Positions 49,141 through 59,590 of a stretch of 64,000 bases of DNA are shown in pieces. Each line of letters starts with the position of its first letter. Position 1 is the first letter of the stretch. Where the stretch lies: positions 30,074,252 through 30,138,251 of the forward strand of contig NC_087065.1 in assembly GCF_963678635.1 (NCBI RefSeq), read 5' to 3'. The translations under genes and the position numbers were made by a program. This stretch comes from Symsagittifera roscoffensis (Eukaryota > Xenacoelomorpha > Acoela > Convolutidae). Under the pieces are notes generated by a model that had not been told where the DNA came from, searched no databases, and saw nothing but the letters and a program-made list of their open reading frames with translations.

Positions 49141-50610
49141 ACCAAAAACACTTCATTGAATCAATCTTTTATGATGACGTAAGCCCTGAAAAAATCAGAC
49201 ACAGTAATTATAAATTTAGAAACATTAATATTCTACAAAATAAATTGACACGTTTTACCCGGAAACAGAAATTGCATGTAAATACACCAAACCACTTTAT
49301 AAAACACAATATTCAGAAATTCTTGTTGAATACGAACAAGGTTTTGACATGACTACAGGAAAATTAATCACAAATCCATTGCAACACATCATACAACAAT
49401 CGATGAAAAACCATACATCCCAGTCAACCTTCTAAGAAACACAGGAAACACTGGTGGAAAAATAAAACCACACGATAAAGACAATACAGGTTTACAGGAA
49501 CTTTCACTTATGAACAATACTTATTTTGGCGCAATTCATTATGACATTCACCAAGACATGAAACTCGACTACACCATTCTTAGAATTTTTCAAGAAATGT
49601 CACTATCAGAACTTGAAACACTACATCAGTTATGCGAACTTGAAAGAACACAAAATCTACAATCACTTGCACTAGCAGTACTAAAAATCCCTTATGCAGG
49701 ATATTTATTGTCAGGAAACAGATCAAATTTTTTTGACTACCAAAGAAACATGCTATGGTATTACACTTGTACCAAAAAAAGTATCAACCTTATATGTTTT
49801 TGAAGATAAAAGATGCTATAAAAGAATCCCAAAATTCTATAAAAATAAAGTACATTTCGTTGATACACTTTCATGAAGAACTTTTTTTGGGATACAGCAG
49901 TCCCATGTGGATCAGAAAATAGCCATAATGTAGCATAATTGAACCCTGATGAAGATAAATACTACCTTCTCACACCATATCCTACACTCAAGCAACCATT
50001 AAAAAAGTTTTCACCAAAAAGCATTAGAGCTATTGCCCGCAATCTAAACATCGATTTTAAATCGATCGACATTTACTCTAAATCCGAAATTCAACACCAC
50101 ATACGTACAGAACAATTTCAAGATTTACTCACAAAAATGGACACAAAACAATCCTTAAATCAAAATTTATGCAAACTTGCAGAAACAGCAAGCTTTTCAG
50201 ACATATAAGCACAAGTTTACAGCGGATATTTTAAAGATATAAAAGATTACATTTAAATAAATGGCGAAAAATACAGACCACAAGTTATATCATCAATAAA
50301 TATTTTTAACTTCGTAAATTTGAAAAACGAGTTTCTTGCCTTTCTAGGATGGCTCTACTACATCTTAGAAAGATTGACTATAAAATACGCAATGTTTAAC
50401 TCTAACTTTCTTGGATTTCATTTCGCTCTACTAAAAGGATTCTACAATACATGCGCAATACACACACAAGTAAGCAAACAAGCCAGCGTACCATGCATAC
50501 TTTTTGCAGGATTTTTTGGAATTTTCTCTACATCAATATACAAAAAATACTTTGGACGGTTAAATAAAAGAATACAATACCAAACTATCAACAACACCGA
50601 ACACATATGA
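49141..50610 (+). pseudogene. env-like ORF3, C-terminal part with hydrophobic segments
   Basis: Frames at 49510-49803, 49694-49876, 49939-50208 and 50320-50610 fit one protein with frame changes; one switch falls on a T7 run at 49728-49734. The last frame has hydrophobic stretches (FLAFLGWLYYIL, FLGFHFALL, CILFAGFFGIFSTSIY) ending with basic residues, as expected of a membrane anchor. No fusion peptide or furin site can be named with confidence. Confidence 0.45.
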
Positions 50611-50918
50611 CGATTCACAAAAAAATACAAGTACATCGCCTACGGCACCACAATTACAAAGCCTACATCATAACCGTCCTTTATCGTTAGTACTACGAAA
50701 TTTCAGAAACATAGCAATGACCGATCTCATATCTCAAAGACCAACTTACACACAAAGCCCAAGTCAACACATAATAACCCAATAATCTAATACCGAAGAC
50801 ACATACGAGCAAATTATAGAACAACCACATACCACTAATTTCTTTTTCTCAGAACAACCATCTTTTTAGCCCACGATGAGCCGCCAAGTTGGATCACTCC
50901 ATCGCTCAATTAAATAAT

Positions 50919-51000
50919 CAAAATTTTTTTGACTACGAAAGAAACATGCTATGGTATTACACTTGTACCAAAAAACAGCATTACACTTGTACCAAAAAAC
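50919..51000 (+). repeat. Duplicate of an env-like segment, plus a 24 bp tandem repeat
   Basis: TTTTTTTGACTAC and GAAACATGCTATGGTATTAC through TTGTACCAAAAAA repeat 49727-49779. Next to it TTACACTTGTACCAAAAAAC occurs twice, at 50957 and 50981. Confidence 0.85.
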
Positions 51001-51018
51001 ATAACACTTTTATCCGGC

Positions 51019-52665
51019 ATGGAATCAGACACTGATTCAAACACCACTGTATATATTACCGTCTCCCAATTTAATAACTCAGATATCGAGACCCCTGACG
51101 AATTTGCCAACTCCGAACCCAGTCAATCTACATTCTCCCAACCTACTTTCCAACCTCTCCGCTCCCAATTAACTTTTGAACCTCCTTCCACTCCCTCTCC
51201 TATTTCAAATGAAACACCTACTTTTTCCCCCTTAACCAGTGAACCTTCTGGAAACAACAGCTCTGTAAATACGCAAATATCTCATGAACTTGACAATTTT
51301 ATCACACTTCAGCAACAACTGCAGCACCCTCAAACACTAACCATTCACCATTTCTCACAATCCATAATATCATCGAATCCATCAATCCCAACCCCCTCTT
51401 CAAATTACCCCCCTTCACCATACCCCACTTTCTCGTCAAATCCATCCTCATCCAGTACAAGTCGAGCCTACCGAACCTTCAAAGGAAATTCCCCAATACT
51501 CCATTTCCCTCTAACCCAGGAACAGCCCAAACATATGTCAATCACCCACTCCACACTAACACTAAAGAATTCCTCCAAGTATGTTTACCCTTTTCCCCCA
51601 ATACACCTACTTTCACTCAGACCCTAATGACAAACACCCTATTTATGTTAATGAGCACGTTTTATACGCAACACTATCATGGACATCATTTTATCACTTC
51701 ACTAATTCACTGTCACTGCCATTATATATCACTCCATATGATAACGAACAATGCAGCAATCACTCTACGATTTGACAACAGCACTCACTCCGAAACAATT
51801 TACACAAATCGGATATAAAAAATCACTTATCAAATTCACCGCACCTAAAGCTAATGAATATTCCATCGATCACTACGATCATCGCATCATTAGACCAAAC
51901 GAAGACATCTTTTTCAACAACAGTAAATTTACTAACCCACAAAATTCTTCATTAAAACACCATAAGTTTTCACTCTGAATACTTTAAATAAAAATACGAT
52001 CATGTCATATCAGCAGCACTCCGTGATATTCAAGCTTGTGATTCGTATTTTAACAAGTTTAACCACTACTCACTCACCTGTCATTTCCTCACACCCAGAG
52101 AACGTGATTTGCACTGTTCACACGACATCATGTTACGAATTAAACAGACACACACTTAAACTTTTTATAAATTTATTAAACATCATTACACTCAAAAAAC
52201 ACCAGCTGGACAATTTAACCACAGATATCAATACATTAACTCAAAATATACCTCACCATTCTTTCTTAAGTTCACTTATTGTATTAAAGATACTAACCTA
52301 CAAGGCATCCTCCGAAATTATGATCCCATCTGCCAGATGTATTTATTCTGTCCCTTAACCAAAACCTTCAACGTATCCAAATCCCTCCCACTAATCGTCC
52401 CTCACGAATTCCTACAGCCCGTTGAAATCTCGATCCTAGAACTCATGCATAAAACCAGATATAATCACAAACTTTAAAACCTCATCCAAAATACACCATA
52501 AGAATTCTCACCTATCACTGAAGAGCACAAAATCATCAAAGTACTCGAATAGCTTTGGCCACTTCTCCAAACTAAATACATCATTCGCTTGATAGCAAAA
52601 CTACTAACATCATTAGAAACCATCTACCACATTTTTCCCCATGGATTCTTCCCCGACGAATAAGG
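51019..52665 (+). pseudogene. Extra ORF between env-like region and 3' LTR
   Basis: The first frame (ATG 51019, open to 51627) is rich in Ser, Thr and Pro, starts MESDTDSNTTVYITVSQF and runs about 200 codons. The coding trend continues in other frames: 51627-51818, 51751-51978, 52002-52358 (helical, with a Leu/Ile-rich middle) and about 52340-52660 (VPHEFLQPVEISILELM). Together this could have been one protein of about 500 residues broken by several indels. I recognise no family. An ORF at this place is not part of the standard Gypsy plan. Confidence 0.4.
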
Positions 52666-54290
52666 TAATCTGAATTAAACTAATTATACTAACATATTTG
52701 AACAAAAACTAACCATTCTTGATGTTTTCTCTTTCCCTAGTCTTCACAAGCACGATCATTAATCATCTTTACTAAAAAAAAACAGGAAACTTATTTCTAT
52801 AATGATCAATTTATATTAACCAATTGCAATAAATGAAGCAGTAACATTTACCCCCCCCCCCCCGCCCCCCCCAAACAGCAATGAATTGATATATAAATTC
52901 TTTTCCCATATGCAGTAAATATTCTTAAAATGAAAAAAATTGATAACTCCAACCCCCAAAAATTAATAATTTCAAAATAGTAAAATAATAAAAGTTGCCT
53001 CTAAATTTAAAGCAGTACTAACATTTTCAAAGACGCTTCTTTATAATCTTAAAATCTTCACTCGCCCACAATCCTATCCACAACGCACAGCTCGCCCACG
53101 AAGAATTGTTCAAAACAATGAATTTAAGTTTTAACTTTTACTGATAACATTTCTAGCCAGTTTTAACACATTTCAAAATTTCCTTTAACCCAGTTGGAAA
53201 GGAATTATATAATAATCCAAACTAACCAACGCAGCTTATTAAACACCACAAACCACAACTTAACAGCATGACTAAGAAAAGAAAACCCACGGTACTCAAA
53301 CCGGATTAAAACCAGTTTAGGATTGGATAATTTATTCTTTTGAAGACTATTTTCAAGTCTGAACATGAATGAATAAAACACGAAAAGGTCGAAAGACAAA
53401 CCCAGACCAAACGATTAGATTTTTGAGAAAAGGACACAACCAAAACAAAAAAGGCACAAAATGTTGAACACAAAAAGGACCCTCCAGAAAAGAGAGCATG
53501 AAATTATACTCCACTCCTGGCCTAACCCACCAGAGAGGACGTCCTGAGCGTGCTCTATAGCCGGCCTAACCCAAGGTGCTACACCCACGCTTTGTGACCA
53601 CACTCTTATTTTAGACCAGAGTTACTCAAGAGTGAGTAGCTCTTAAAAATAAACCAACTAAACAAAATCACTTTTGCGATAAAAATTTATACAAGATCAT
53701 AACTAAAAACAAAATTATTAAAGATTTGTATATGTTAATAACACAATTCATTATATAGATTACATGCAGCTCAAAGACGAGCAGCAAGGAACTTGACAAC
53801 CCAATCACACTCCAACTACGGAATGGCAAAATACACCCGATATGCTGCCTACAGTCACCACACTCAAAGGATTTAAAGTACGACTTGGCATCGCAGCAAA
53901 GGAAACCCATTGAAACCGAACAATGGCTATCTCGATGTTCAAGTATACGTTCAGATCCAAGTCACCAGGCACTTCACCCAAACATCAAGCTTCACGCCAC
54001 AATCCGAACAAGTTTGGAGCACTGTTGCTCTATACTCAACAAAACCAGCACTCAATCACAACTAATCAACAATCTTGGTACGATCTCCCAAACCCAACCG
54101 AGATCAACAGCCACCGTCTAAGAAAACGTTCATATCGATGATTCCAGCTTCCTGGAGCAACGGATAAGCAATCCTTCTTCATAATCGGAAAAAATGAATA
54201 TGCTCGCAACTTTAAAAAAAAAAGAACACCATCATCCATCCTTCAATACATTAAAACCCTGAAGAACTAAAACTCTGTAAACCCCGGATA
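52666..54290 (+). other. 3' noncoding part of the LTR element
   Basis: A/C-rich, with a poly-C tract at 52851-52872 and a GC-richer block at about 53500-53600 in which GGCCTAACCCA occurs twice. I see no clear polypurine tract immediately before the 3' LTR; the preceding bases read CCCCGGATA. Confidence 0.5.
52851..52872 (+). repeat. Poly-C tract
   Basis: Twenty-one C and one G in 22 bases. Isolated in AT-rich surroundings. Confidence 0.95.
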
Positions 54291-54663
54291 TGTGGAACCA
54301 GATCTAAATTAGACTTTATTATTGGATATTATTTTGATATTTTATCTCTATAAAATATTGAATACTAACCAATCATACTCCATCAAACTAACAACCCACT
54401 TATTTGTAAGTGCTGAAACTACTTGTAGTTTCAGCACCAGAGAGATTCGAATTTAACTTAGAATATAGTTGCCTTCTCCAAAGAGACCGACTCGTATAAA
54501 CCAGTATACACTAGATCTATTGAGACTAGGAGATATAAGAGTAAGATTAAGATTGGAATTACATTAAGAAGTTGCACGAATCTATCCGGCCGAAAATAAG
54601 ATAGCGTGACGAACAGATGGTATACCTTATCTGAAATTACTCTAGCTACTAGGTTATAACTCA
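54291..54663 (+). repeat. 3' LTR of intron 1 element
   Basis: TGTGGAACCAGATCT to TTATAACTCA, with a TATA box at 54349-54355 and the hairpin at 54410-54437. At several positions (GGCCGAAAATAAGATAGCG, CACCAGAGAGATT, TAGATCTATTGAG) it agrees with the LTR at 62145 and not with the LTR at 25360. Confidence 0.85.
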
Positions 54664-55062
54664 AATAGGTGCTTCCTCATTCTCTTGTGATTTTTACTTA
54701 GCTTCGATTACTCAGTAGTTAAGAAGCGATATTTTGAAAATTTGGGATTTCATCAACGATGACAAAAAACTATTCTTGGTTGTCTAAGATATTCTTATAT
54801 CAAATTTTAAAAATGCCGGAAAACTAAATGCCAGTCGAGCTGGCTCAGCTTATGCAACAAATTAGATAAAGCAAGTTTGCTTAGTTTTAGCGAGATGTTT
54901 GATGTATCCACAATGAAAAACTGCACCACTGTACATGTCTTTTTAAAGATGTTCAAGATATTTTCCAGGTAAACCTAGTTGTATGTTAAGCACGATCAAC
55001 TGGAAATTGATGAAAAAAATCAACTAAATGCATAAAGATAGCTTATGTTTATGTTGTGTCAG

Positions 55063-55238
55063 CGAATCTGTGGCGCTTCCCCTACCTGTGCTACAAGAAT
55101 GGGGGAGGGGTGTTCCTCATTCCCTATTTTCTCATGCTCATTTTTGGGGGCATTCCTCTGTTTTACATGGAACTGGCTCTTGGCCAGTATCAGAGGGAGG
55201 GACCTATCTCGGTCTGGAAAATCTGTCCTCTCCTAAAG
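55063..55238 (+). CDS. SLC6 monoamine transporter, exon 2
   Basis: Encodes the last two bases of codon 116 to residue 174: the rest of helix 1 ([15 protein letters not shown], the sodium-site region of the family), helix 2 ([26 protein letters not shown]) and intracellular loop 1 ([15 protein letters not shown]). Acceptor TGTGTCAG at 55062; donor AAG|GTAAGC, phase 0. Exon sequence is much richer in GC than the intron around it. Out-of-frame open stretches here are shadows. Confidence 0.96.
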
Positions 55239-55552
55239 GTAAGCAATCCATTTTTACAAGTTACCCCACAAAATTTATATTGTTCATAGTTGTTCATATG
55301 AAACCCAGAGTTGCGCTAGGAATAGAAAAAACCATACTTGTTCAAAAATGAGCCCTGGATTTTCCAAAAAAAAACACATAAACACATTTTTTCCACAGTG
55401 TAAAAAAACACAGTATATGAGTAAATGGCTGGTAGATGATGTAGATAAAAGGGGTTTCGGATTTATATGGTAAAAGCATTGAAGCAGCACGTGTATTAGC
55501 ATATACAACTAGTGATATAGCAGTGAGCACGTGTGGTTTGTGTATGTGCTAG
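55239..55552 (+). other. Intron 2
   Basis: 314 bp, phase 0, GT-AG. AT-rich; nothing else recognised. Confidence 0.9.
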
Positions 55553-55727
55553 GGTGTGGGCTACTCGGCTTGTATAATAGCGTTCTACGTGGCCTTCTAC
55601 TACAATGTGATCATCGCGTGGGCACTCTACTACCTGCTCAATTCCTTCCGCACCCAACTGCCCTGGGGCTCCTGCGACTTCTTCTGGAACACTGAGCTAT
55701 GCACTGTCGGATCTAGTAAACTCAATG
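55553..55727 (+). CDS. SLC6 monoamine transporter, exon 3
   Basis: Residues 175-232 plus one base: helix 3 ([23 protein letters not shown]) and the start of the large second extracellular loop ([15 protein letters not shown]). Cys215 and Cys224 match the conserved disulfide pair of this loop. Acceptor GTGCTAG, donor AATG|GTCAGT, phase 1. The last residue, Asn232, becomes the first of an N-D-T glycosylation site completed by exon 4. Confidence 0.96.
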
Positions 55728-56436
55728 GTCAGTTGTCAGAAAAGAGGCGAACACTTAGAAGTTAAACAAGAAAACACCACAGCATTTGCACGTCTAGTTT
55801 TGTCATCATCAAAGAAAAAAAGTTGATTTTTAGGTGCTGAAGTTTTTGAAGCATACTGTGCGCCAGGGGTGGATTTAGGGATCGGGGCGGGGAGTTGAAC
55901 GCCCCCCTCCCCTCGGGGATCCGACCCCCTGCCTACCCAAAGGGTCCTCCCTTTGAACTATTTTAAGATATCCTTTTTGGCTGAAAAAATTTCCCAAAAA
56001 TGGCCTAAGAACGCTTTTTTGGCCTATTTTTTGTTTATAAGTTTGACTGCGGCCCAGAATATTGAGGGTCTTTTTAGTACTTTGGGAGAGCTCGGAAAAT
56101 CAAATTGGTCGACCTAAAAAAAGGTCGACAAAATTTTCGATTTTTTTTTGAAAATCCGCAGCCCCCCGAACCCCGCCCACCTCGAGTAAATCCTAGATCG
56201 GCCCCTGGTGTGCGCCACGATAGACGCTTTCAATTTAAGCTGCAGTTGATTATTTTACGCTCTATTTGACGGCATCTGCAGCTGTTTCGTTTCTGAAGGG
56301 AGCTGCCAAAGACCTTTTCAGCTATTTGGAAGAACCTTGTTGTGCCCCATACCAGAAACGCATTCGTTTTCATATGTTTTCTTGTCTAAGAACAGTTTTT
56401 TGAACAATTGAAGCGAAATCACTGCGATGATTTCAG
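55728..56436 (+). other. Intron 3, contains a hAT MITE
   Basis: 709 bp, phase 1, GT-AG. About half of it is the MITE at 55864-56207. Confidence 0.9.
55864..56207 (+). mobile_element. hAT-like MITE, copy 2
   Basis: Starts CAGGGGTGGATTTAGG and ends CCTAGATCGGCCCCTG, inverted termini of about 16 bp. Flanks are CTGTGCGC on the left and GTGTGCGC on the right, a 7/8 match and therefore an 8 bp target duplication, the mark of hAT elements. No coding capacity. Inside is GTCGACC...GGTCGAC, a seven-pair stem with an A-rich loop. Confidence 0.88.
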
Positions 56437-56640
56437 ACACTGAAGGTGGAAACTCTTCTGTTGTTGGTGAGGGTGGGGGTGGAAGAGGAGGGATGGTGTC
56501 TCCAGCGGAGGAGTACTACAAGCGGAGGGTATTGGGGCTGCACAAGAGTGAGGGTCTGCACGACATGGGGGGAGTGCAGTGGGAACTCACTCTCTGTCTG
56601 TTCGCCATTTTCACACTCCTCTACTTCTCTCTCTGGAAGG
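56437..56640 (+). CDS. SLC6 monoamine transporter, exon 4
   Basis: Residues 233-300 plus one base: the rest of extracellular loop 2, then helix 4 (LTLCLFAIFTLLYFSLW). The loop has a second sequon (Asn238-Ser-Ser) and an unusual Gly-rich run (GEGGGGRGG) before the conserved SPAEEYYKRRVLGLHKSEGL. Acceptor GATTTCAG, donor AAGG|GTTAGT, phase 1. The glycine run varies in kind from relatives and looks like a lineage-specific insertion in a tolerant loop. Confidence 0.95.
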
Positions 56641-56820
56641 GTTAGTCAATCTCTATATTACTCACTCCTTTAATTTACTCAGGTAGTTGTCAATCTGTCT
56701 TTGAAGTACAAAGTAGCCAGCTAGTGTTCATCATCATCATCATCATCAGTGACTTATTTCACCGTCCATTGGATTGTAATGCTTTGTTTTGGGGCCATTC
56801 TTGTTCCGCCCATTTGGAAA

Positions 56821-56912
56821 ATGAGAGGAACTTTGTATTCGGGTGTATTTTAGTTTTTTCTTTTTGTTTTCCACGCAAAATCAGCTACCACAAATAATCA
56901 TTGGACTGGATT
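56821..56912. repeat. 90 bp direct repeat, copy 1
   Basis: GGAACTTTGTATTCGGGTGT through AATAATCATTGGACTGG. Second copy 589 bases downstream with about ten differences. Confidence 0.8.
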
Positions 56913-57409
56913 TGAAAACCTTTCACAGTGTCCAGAAAAACCGGTTTGAAAACGTTTTCTCAGAGTCAAGAAAAACCGGTTCGAGGTTTTTGTTTATTTT
57001 TGTCCCAACCAGAGCGGGTAACGCGAGCGAGCACGCTTAATTATGCTTAATTTAGGCGGTTTACGATATAAATGCGATATTTAATTTTACTCGAGTAGTG
57101 TTGTTTTTGGAGATTTTTGAGGCTATTTTAAAATTTATGAACTTTAAAACTTTTTTAAACGTTTTTTTGTTTTGTTGTTCTATCCATTTTTCTTCAAAAT
57201 CTGTTGCCCTGATTGCTTATATTATTTTGACTGTCGAGTATGCCTAAACTATAGTTTTTGTCAGATTCTTTTATCACACCACGCCGAAAAAACTACACCA
57301 ATTTTAAAAAAAAAACGTTTTTCTTGTAGTTTTCTAAAAACTATGGTTGGATTATTATCTCCTACTTGCACAGTAACCGGCTATCCCTGATGTTCGGACC
57401 ATTAAAAAT

Positions 57410-57501
57410 GAGGAGGAACTTTGTATTTGGGTGTATTTCAGTGTGTTTTTTTTGTTTTCCACGCAAAATCAGGTAGCAGAAATAATCATCGGACTGGGTT
57501 G
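57410..57501. repeat. 90 bp direct repeat, copy 2
   Basis: GGAACTTTGTATTTGGGTGT through AATAATCATCGGACTGG. Same orientation as copy 1. Confidence 0.8.
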
Positions 57502-57865
57502 AGTGATATATCATATTAAAGCCCTTACAGTCGTTATTCGAACCACATTAAAAAATTCCCAACATTTTTTGTCTAATTTTGAGCGAGCCTATATTTTTGA
57601 ATTTTTTTGATTTTTGTTTTATTTTTTTCATTTATTTTCTTCGTCATTTTTCTATAAAAAGTGATGTCAATTTCCTATTTTACAATGACTGTGCAACATT
57701 TAAAAATTAATTTTTTTTCAGATCGTTTTTTGTCACATCATTTAGAAAAAAAACATTCTGTTTTGAGAAAAAAAATTTTTTTTGTTTTTTTAGACTAAGT
57801 TGGCTGTCCAAAAACAAAACAAAAAAAAGTTTTTTTTTCTTAAAATAGAATCGTTTTTGAGAAAA

Positions 57866-58131
57866 CTTTTTTAAGTTAATGAAAATATGGTTCGACAGCG
57901 AGTAACCAGGGTTTCAAAGCAGTCGATTTTCTAAGATAATGGTGCAATTTATTAGTATCTCCGTTTATTAGTATTTCAATTTATTACAGTTTTATTCACT
58001 GAATATACATACTTTTGATGAGAAATTTTAGAGTTCCATTCTTTGTCTATCTTTGCCCTGCATTTATGAATACATACTCTAGACCTCGCTGGTAACTTTG
58101 AGCTATTTTGGTTTGGTTGCACAGGAATCAA
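57866..58131 (+). repeat. Segment with 3' splice site, original copy
   Basis: From about TTAATGAAAATATGGTTCGAC to the first bases of exon 5 (GAATCAA). It contains the intron 4 acceptor (GGTTTGGTTGCACAG). Repeated at 60564-60794. Confidence 0.85.
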
Positions 58132-58303
58132 GATGTCTGGCAAGATAGTATGGATCACCGCCACCTTACCCTACATCATGCTGTTTATCCTTCTCGTCAG
58201 GGGCATCACTCTGCCAGGGGCAGCCACTGGTATCAAGTATTATCTGCAGCCAGACCTGTCCAAGTTGTCAGAACCGGGTGTTTGGATTGACGCTGCCATT
58301 CAG
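58125..58303 (+). CDS. SLC6 monoamine transporter, exon 5
   Basis: Residues 301-360: intracellular loop 2 ([10 protein letters not shown]), helix 5 ([17 protein letters not shown]) and extracellular loop 3 with the start of helix 6 (GVWIDAAIQ). Acceptor GGTTGCACAG, donor CAG|GTCATT, phase 0. The [15 protein letters not shown] stretch is a strong signature of monoamine carriers. Confidence 0.96.
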
Positions 58304-58565
58304 GTCATTTATACTCTCTTCGTTATGCAAAGCTCATTCAAAATTATAACTGGTGGTATCGTAGGTAATTTCCCAATACTTTTTCGCTTTTTTATTTGTT
58401 AAGGTATTTTGCGTTTTGAAACGGACATTATTTTTTGGTAGGGAATATTGATAGGGAAGTGTTAACTATCTGATAAGCATAAACCCCGTTGATACGTGTT
58501 AACTGTATAAACTCAATTCGAGCACTTGTTGTGACAATTGGGAGTATGCTTTGTATTGCGTGTAG
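58304..58565 (+). other. Intron 5
   Basis: 262 bp, phase 0, GT-AG; nothing else recognised. Confidence 0.9.
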
Positions 58566-58911
58566 ATCTTCTTCTCGCTGGGAGTGGGGTTCGGAGTTCT
58601 GATTGCGTTCTCGAGCTACAACAACTTCCACAACAACTGCTACATAGACGCCCTCTGCACCTCCACCATCAACTGTCTCACCAGCTTCCTCTCCGGATTC
58701 GTCGTCTTCTCCATCCTCGGCTACATGTCTTTCAAAAACAACGTGCCGATAGAGGAGGTAGCCACTGAGGGCCATGGTCTCGTGTTCGTCGTCTACCCGG
58801 AGGCCATAAGTGCCCTGCCATACCCCAATGTGTGGGCCATAGTGTTCTTCCTCATGCTACTCACTCTGGGCTTGGACAGTTCAATGGGGGGACTTGAATC
58901 CGTCATCACAG
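58566..58911 (+). CDS. SLC6 monoamine transporter, exon 6
   Basis: Residues 361-475 plus one base: helix 6 ([18 protein letters not shown]), the HNNCYIDAL loop, helix 7 ([18 protein letters not shown]), the fourth extracellular loop ([18 protein letters not shown]) and helix 8 ([20 protein letters not shown]). The sequence [14 protein letters not shown] favours the dopamine/noradrenaline type over the serotonin type. The Asp and Ser here belong to the family's second sodium site. Acceptor GTGTAG, donor ACAG|GTGCTC, phase 1. Confidence 0.96.
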
Positions 58912-59590
58912 GTGCTCCCCATTCGATTTAGTTTTTGCCCTTGTGTTTCAAGTTAATGGTTGACGCATTCGTTCAAGTGGAAATGTGTTTTAGCTGGGAA
59001 TCATTAACCGGGAGTAGAGGCCCGCGAGTTACGTTGCGCCGAGGTTTTTGAGTTGCGCTAAAAAGCGACTTGAATCGCGCCAAGGTCCGAAAAGTTGCAG
59101 TAAATATAAACGCGATAAGGCCGTGACCGTCGATATCAGCAAATAAGTTCAATTTTCAGATCTTTTTTTTCACTAGGATGCTGTAGGACAGATGGAAATA
59201 GCAAATTAACCCAGTAACTTACTTTTGAAGATGCAACTTGAAAATCACTTTAGGTGCGAACCGTATATAGGACCACCAACAGGATGGCTTGCACCTTTGG
59301 TCCAAACATGAATTGTAAGCATGTTTGGGGGTAGCGATCAAGTCAACTCCGCAAAAAAAACAGAACGCTAAAAAAGTTCACGTAGACAACCCGAGTTAAC
59401 CTCCATACACCGAAAATGCTTATCATGCAATTCCATACATCAAGAATATGGAAAAATGTTTGTCGAACAATTTTCGTACAATTTCGCAAAAATGGTTGAA
59501 AAAAGATAGAAACTAATTTCTGCGGCTGTTTGATTCTAATAAAAACAGCCTTGTGATGAAAAAACCGAGGTTTTTTGTGTTTTGAAAAAT

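Larger units (their letters stand above)
25360..54663 (+). mobile_element. Ty3/Gypsy-type LTR element with env-like region, dead and internally amplified
   Basis: Bounded by related LTRs in the same orientation (376 and 373 bp). Order: LTR, primer binding site, leader ORF, gag with CCHC finger, protease, reverse transcriptase, RNase H, integrase, noncoding spacer, env-like region, extra S/T/P-rich ORF, LTR. PR-RT-RH-IN order and a D,D-35-E integrase after RNase H identify the Ty3/Gypsy class. At 29.3 kb it is several times the usual length because the pol end has been duplicated in nested fashion. The plus strand is A- and C-rich throughout and unlike the flanks. No five-base target duplication is evident. 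Many stops and frameshifts, plus lost active-site residues in reverse transcriptase and RNase H, mean it cannot move by itself. It lies sense to the host gene. Confidence 0.85.
24475..55062 (+). other. Intron 1 of the SLC6 gene, 30.6 kb
   Basis: Phase 1 GC-AG intron. Host-derived sequence is only 24475-25359 and 54664-55062, about 1.3 kb; the rest is the LTR element at 25360-54663. The acceptor is TATGTTGTGTCAG at 55062. The flanking host parts contain only AT-rich sequence with no exon that I can see. Confidence 0.85.
56641..58124 (+). other. Intron 4
   Basis: 1484 bp, phase 1, GT-AG. Holds a TCA microsatellite (about 56729-56747), a 90 bp direct repeat (56821-56912 and 57410-57501), T-rich runs, and the original of a segment that was copied into intron 6. 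Confidence 0.9.

Noticed and set aside
53500-53600. GC-richer block with repeated GGCCTAACCCA as a tRNA-like gene.
   Set aside because: No cloverleaf arms or A/B box pair that I could fold; left as part of the element's 3' region.
25360-54663. Frequent in-frame TAA/TAG stops in gag-pol could mean a changed genetic code.
   Set aside because: The host exons read with the standard code, and the element also has frameshifts and lost catalytic residues, so ordinary decay explains the stops.
56729-56747. TCA repeat as a coding His/Ser run.
   Set aside because: It is in intron 4, away from any exon; a plain microsatellite.
58428-58775. 115-codon minus-strand frame over exon 6.
   Set aside because: Shadow of exon 6; it has no features of its own.
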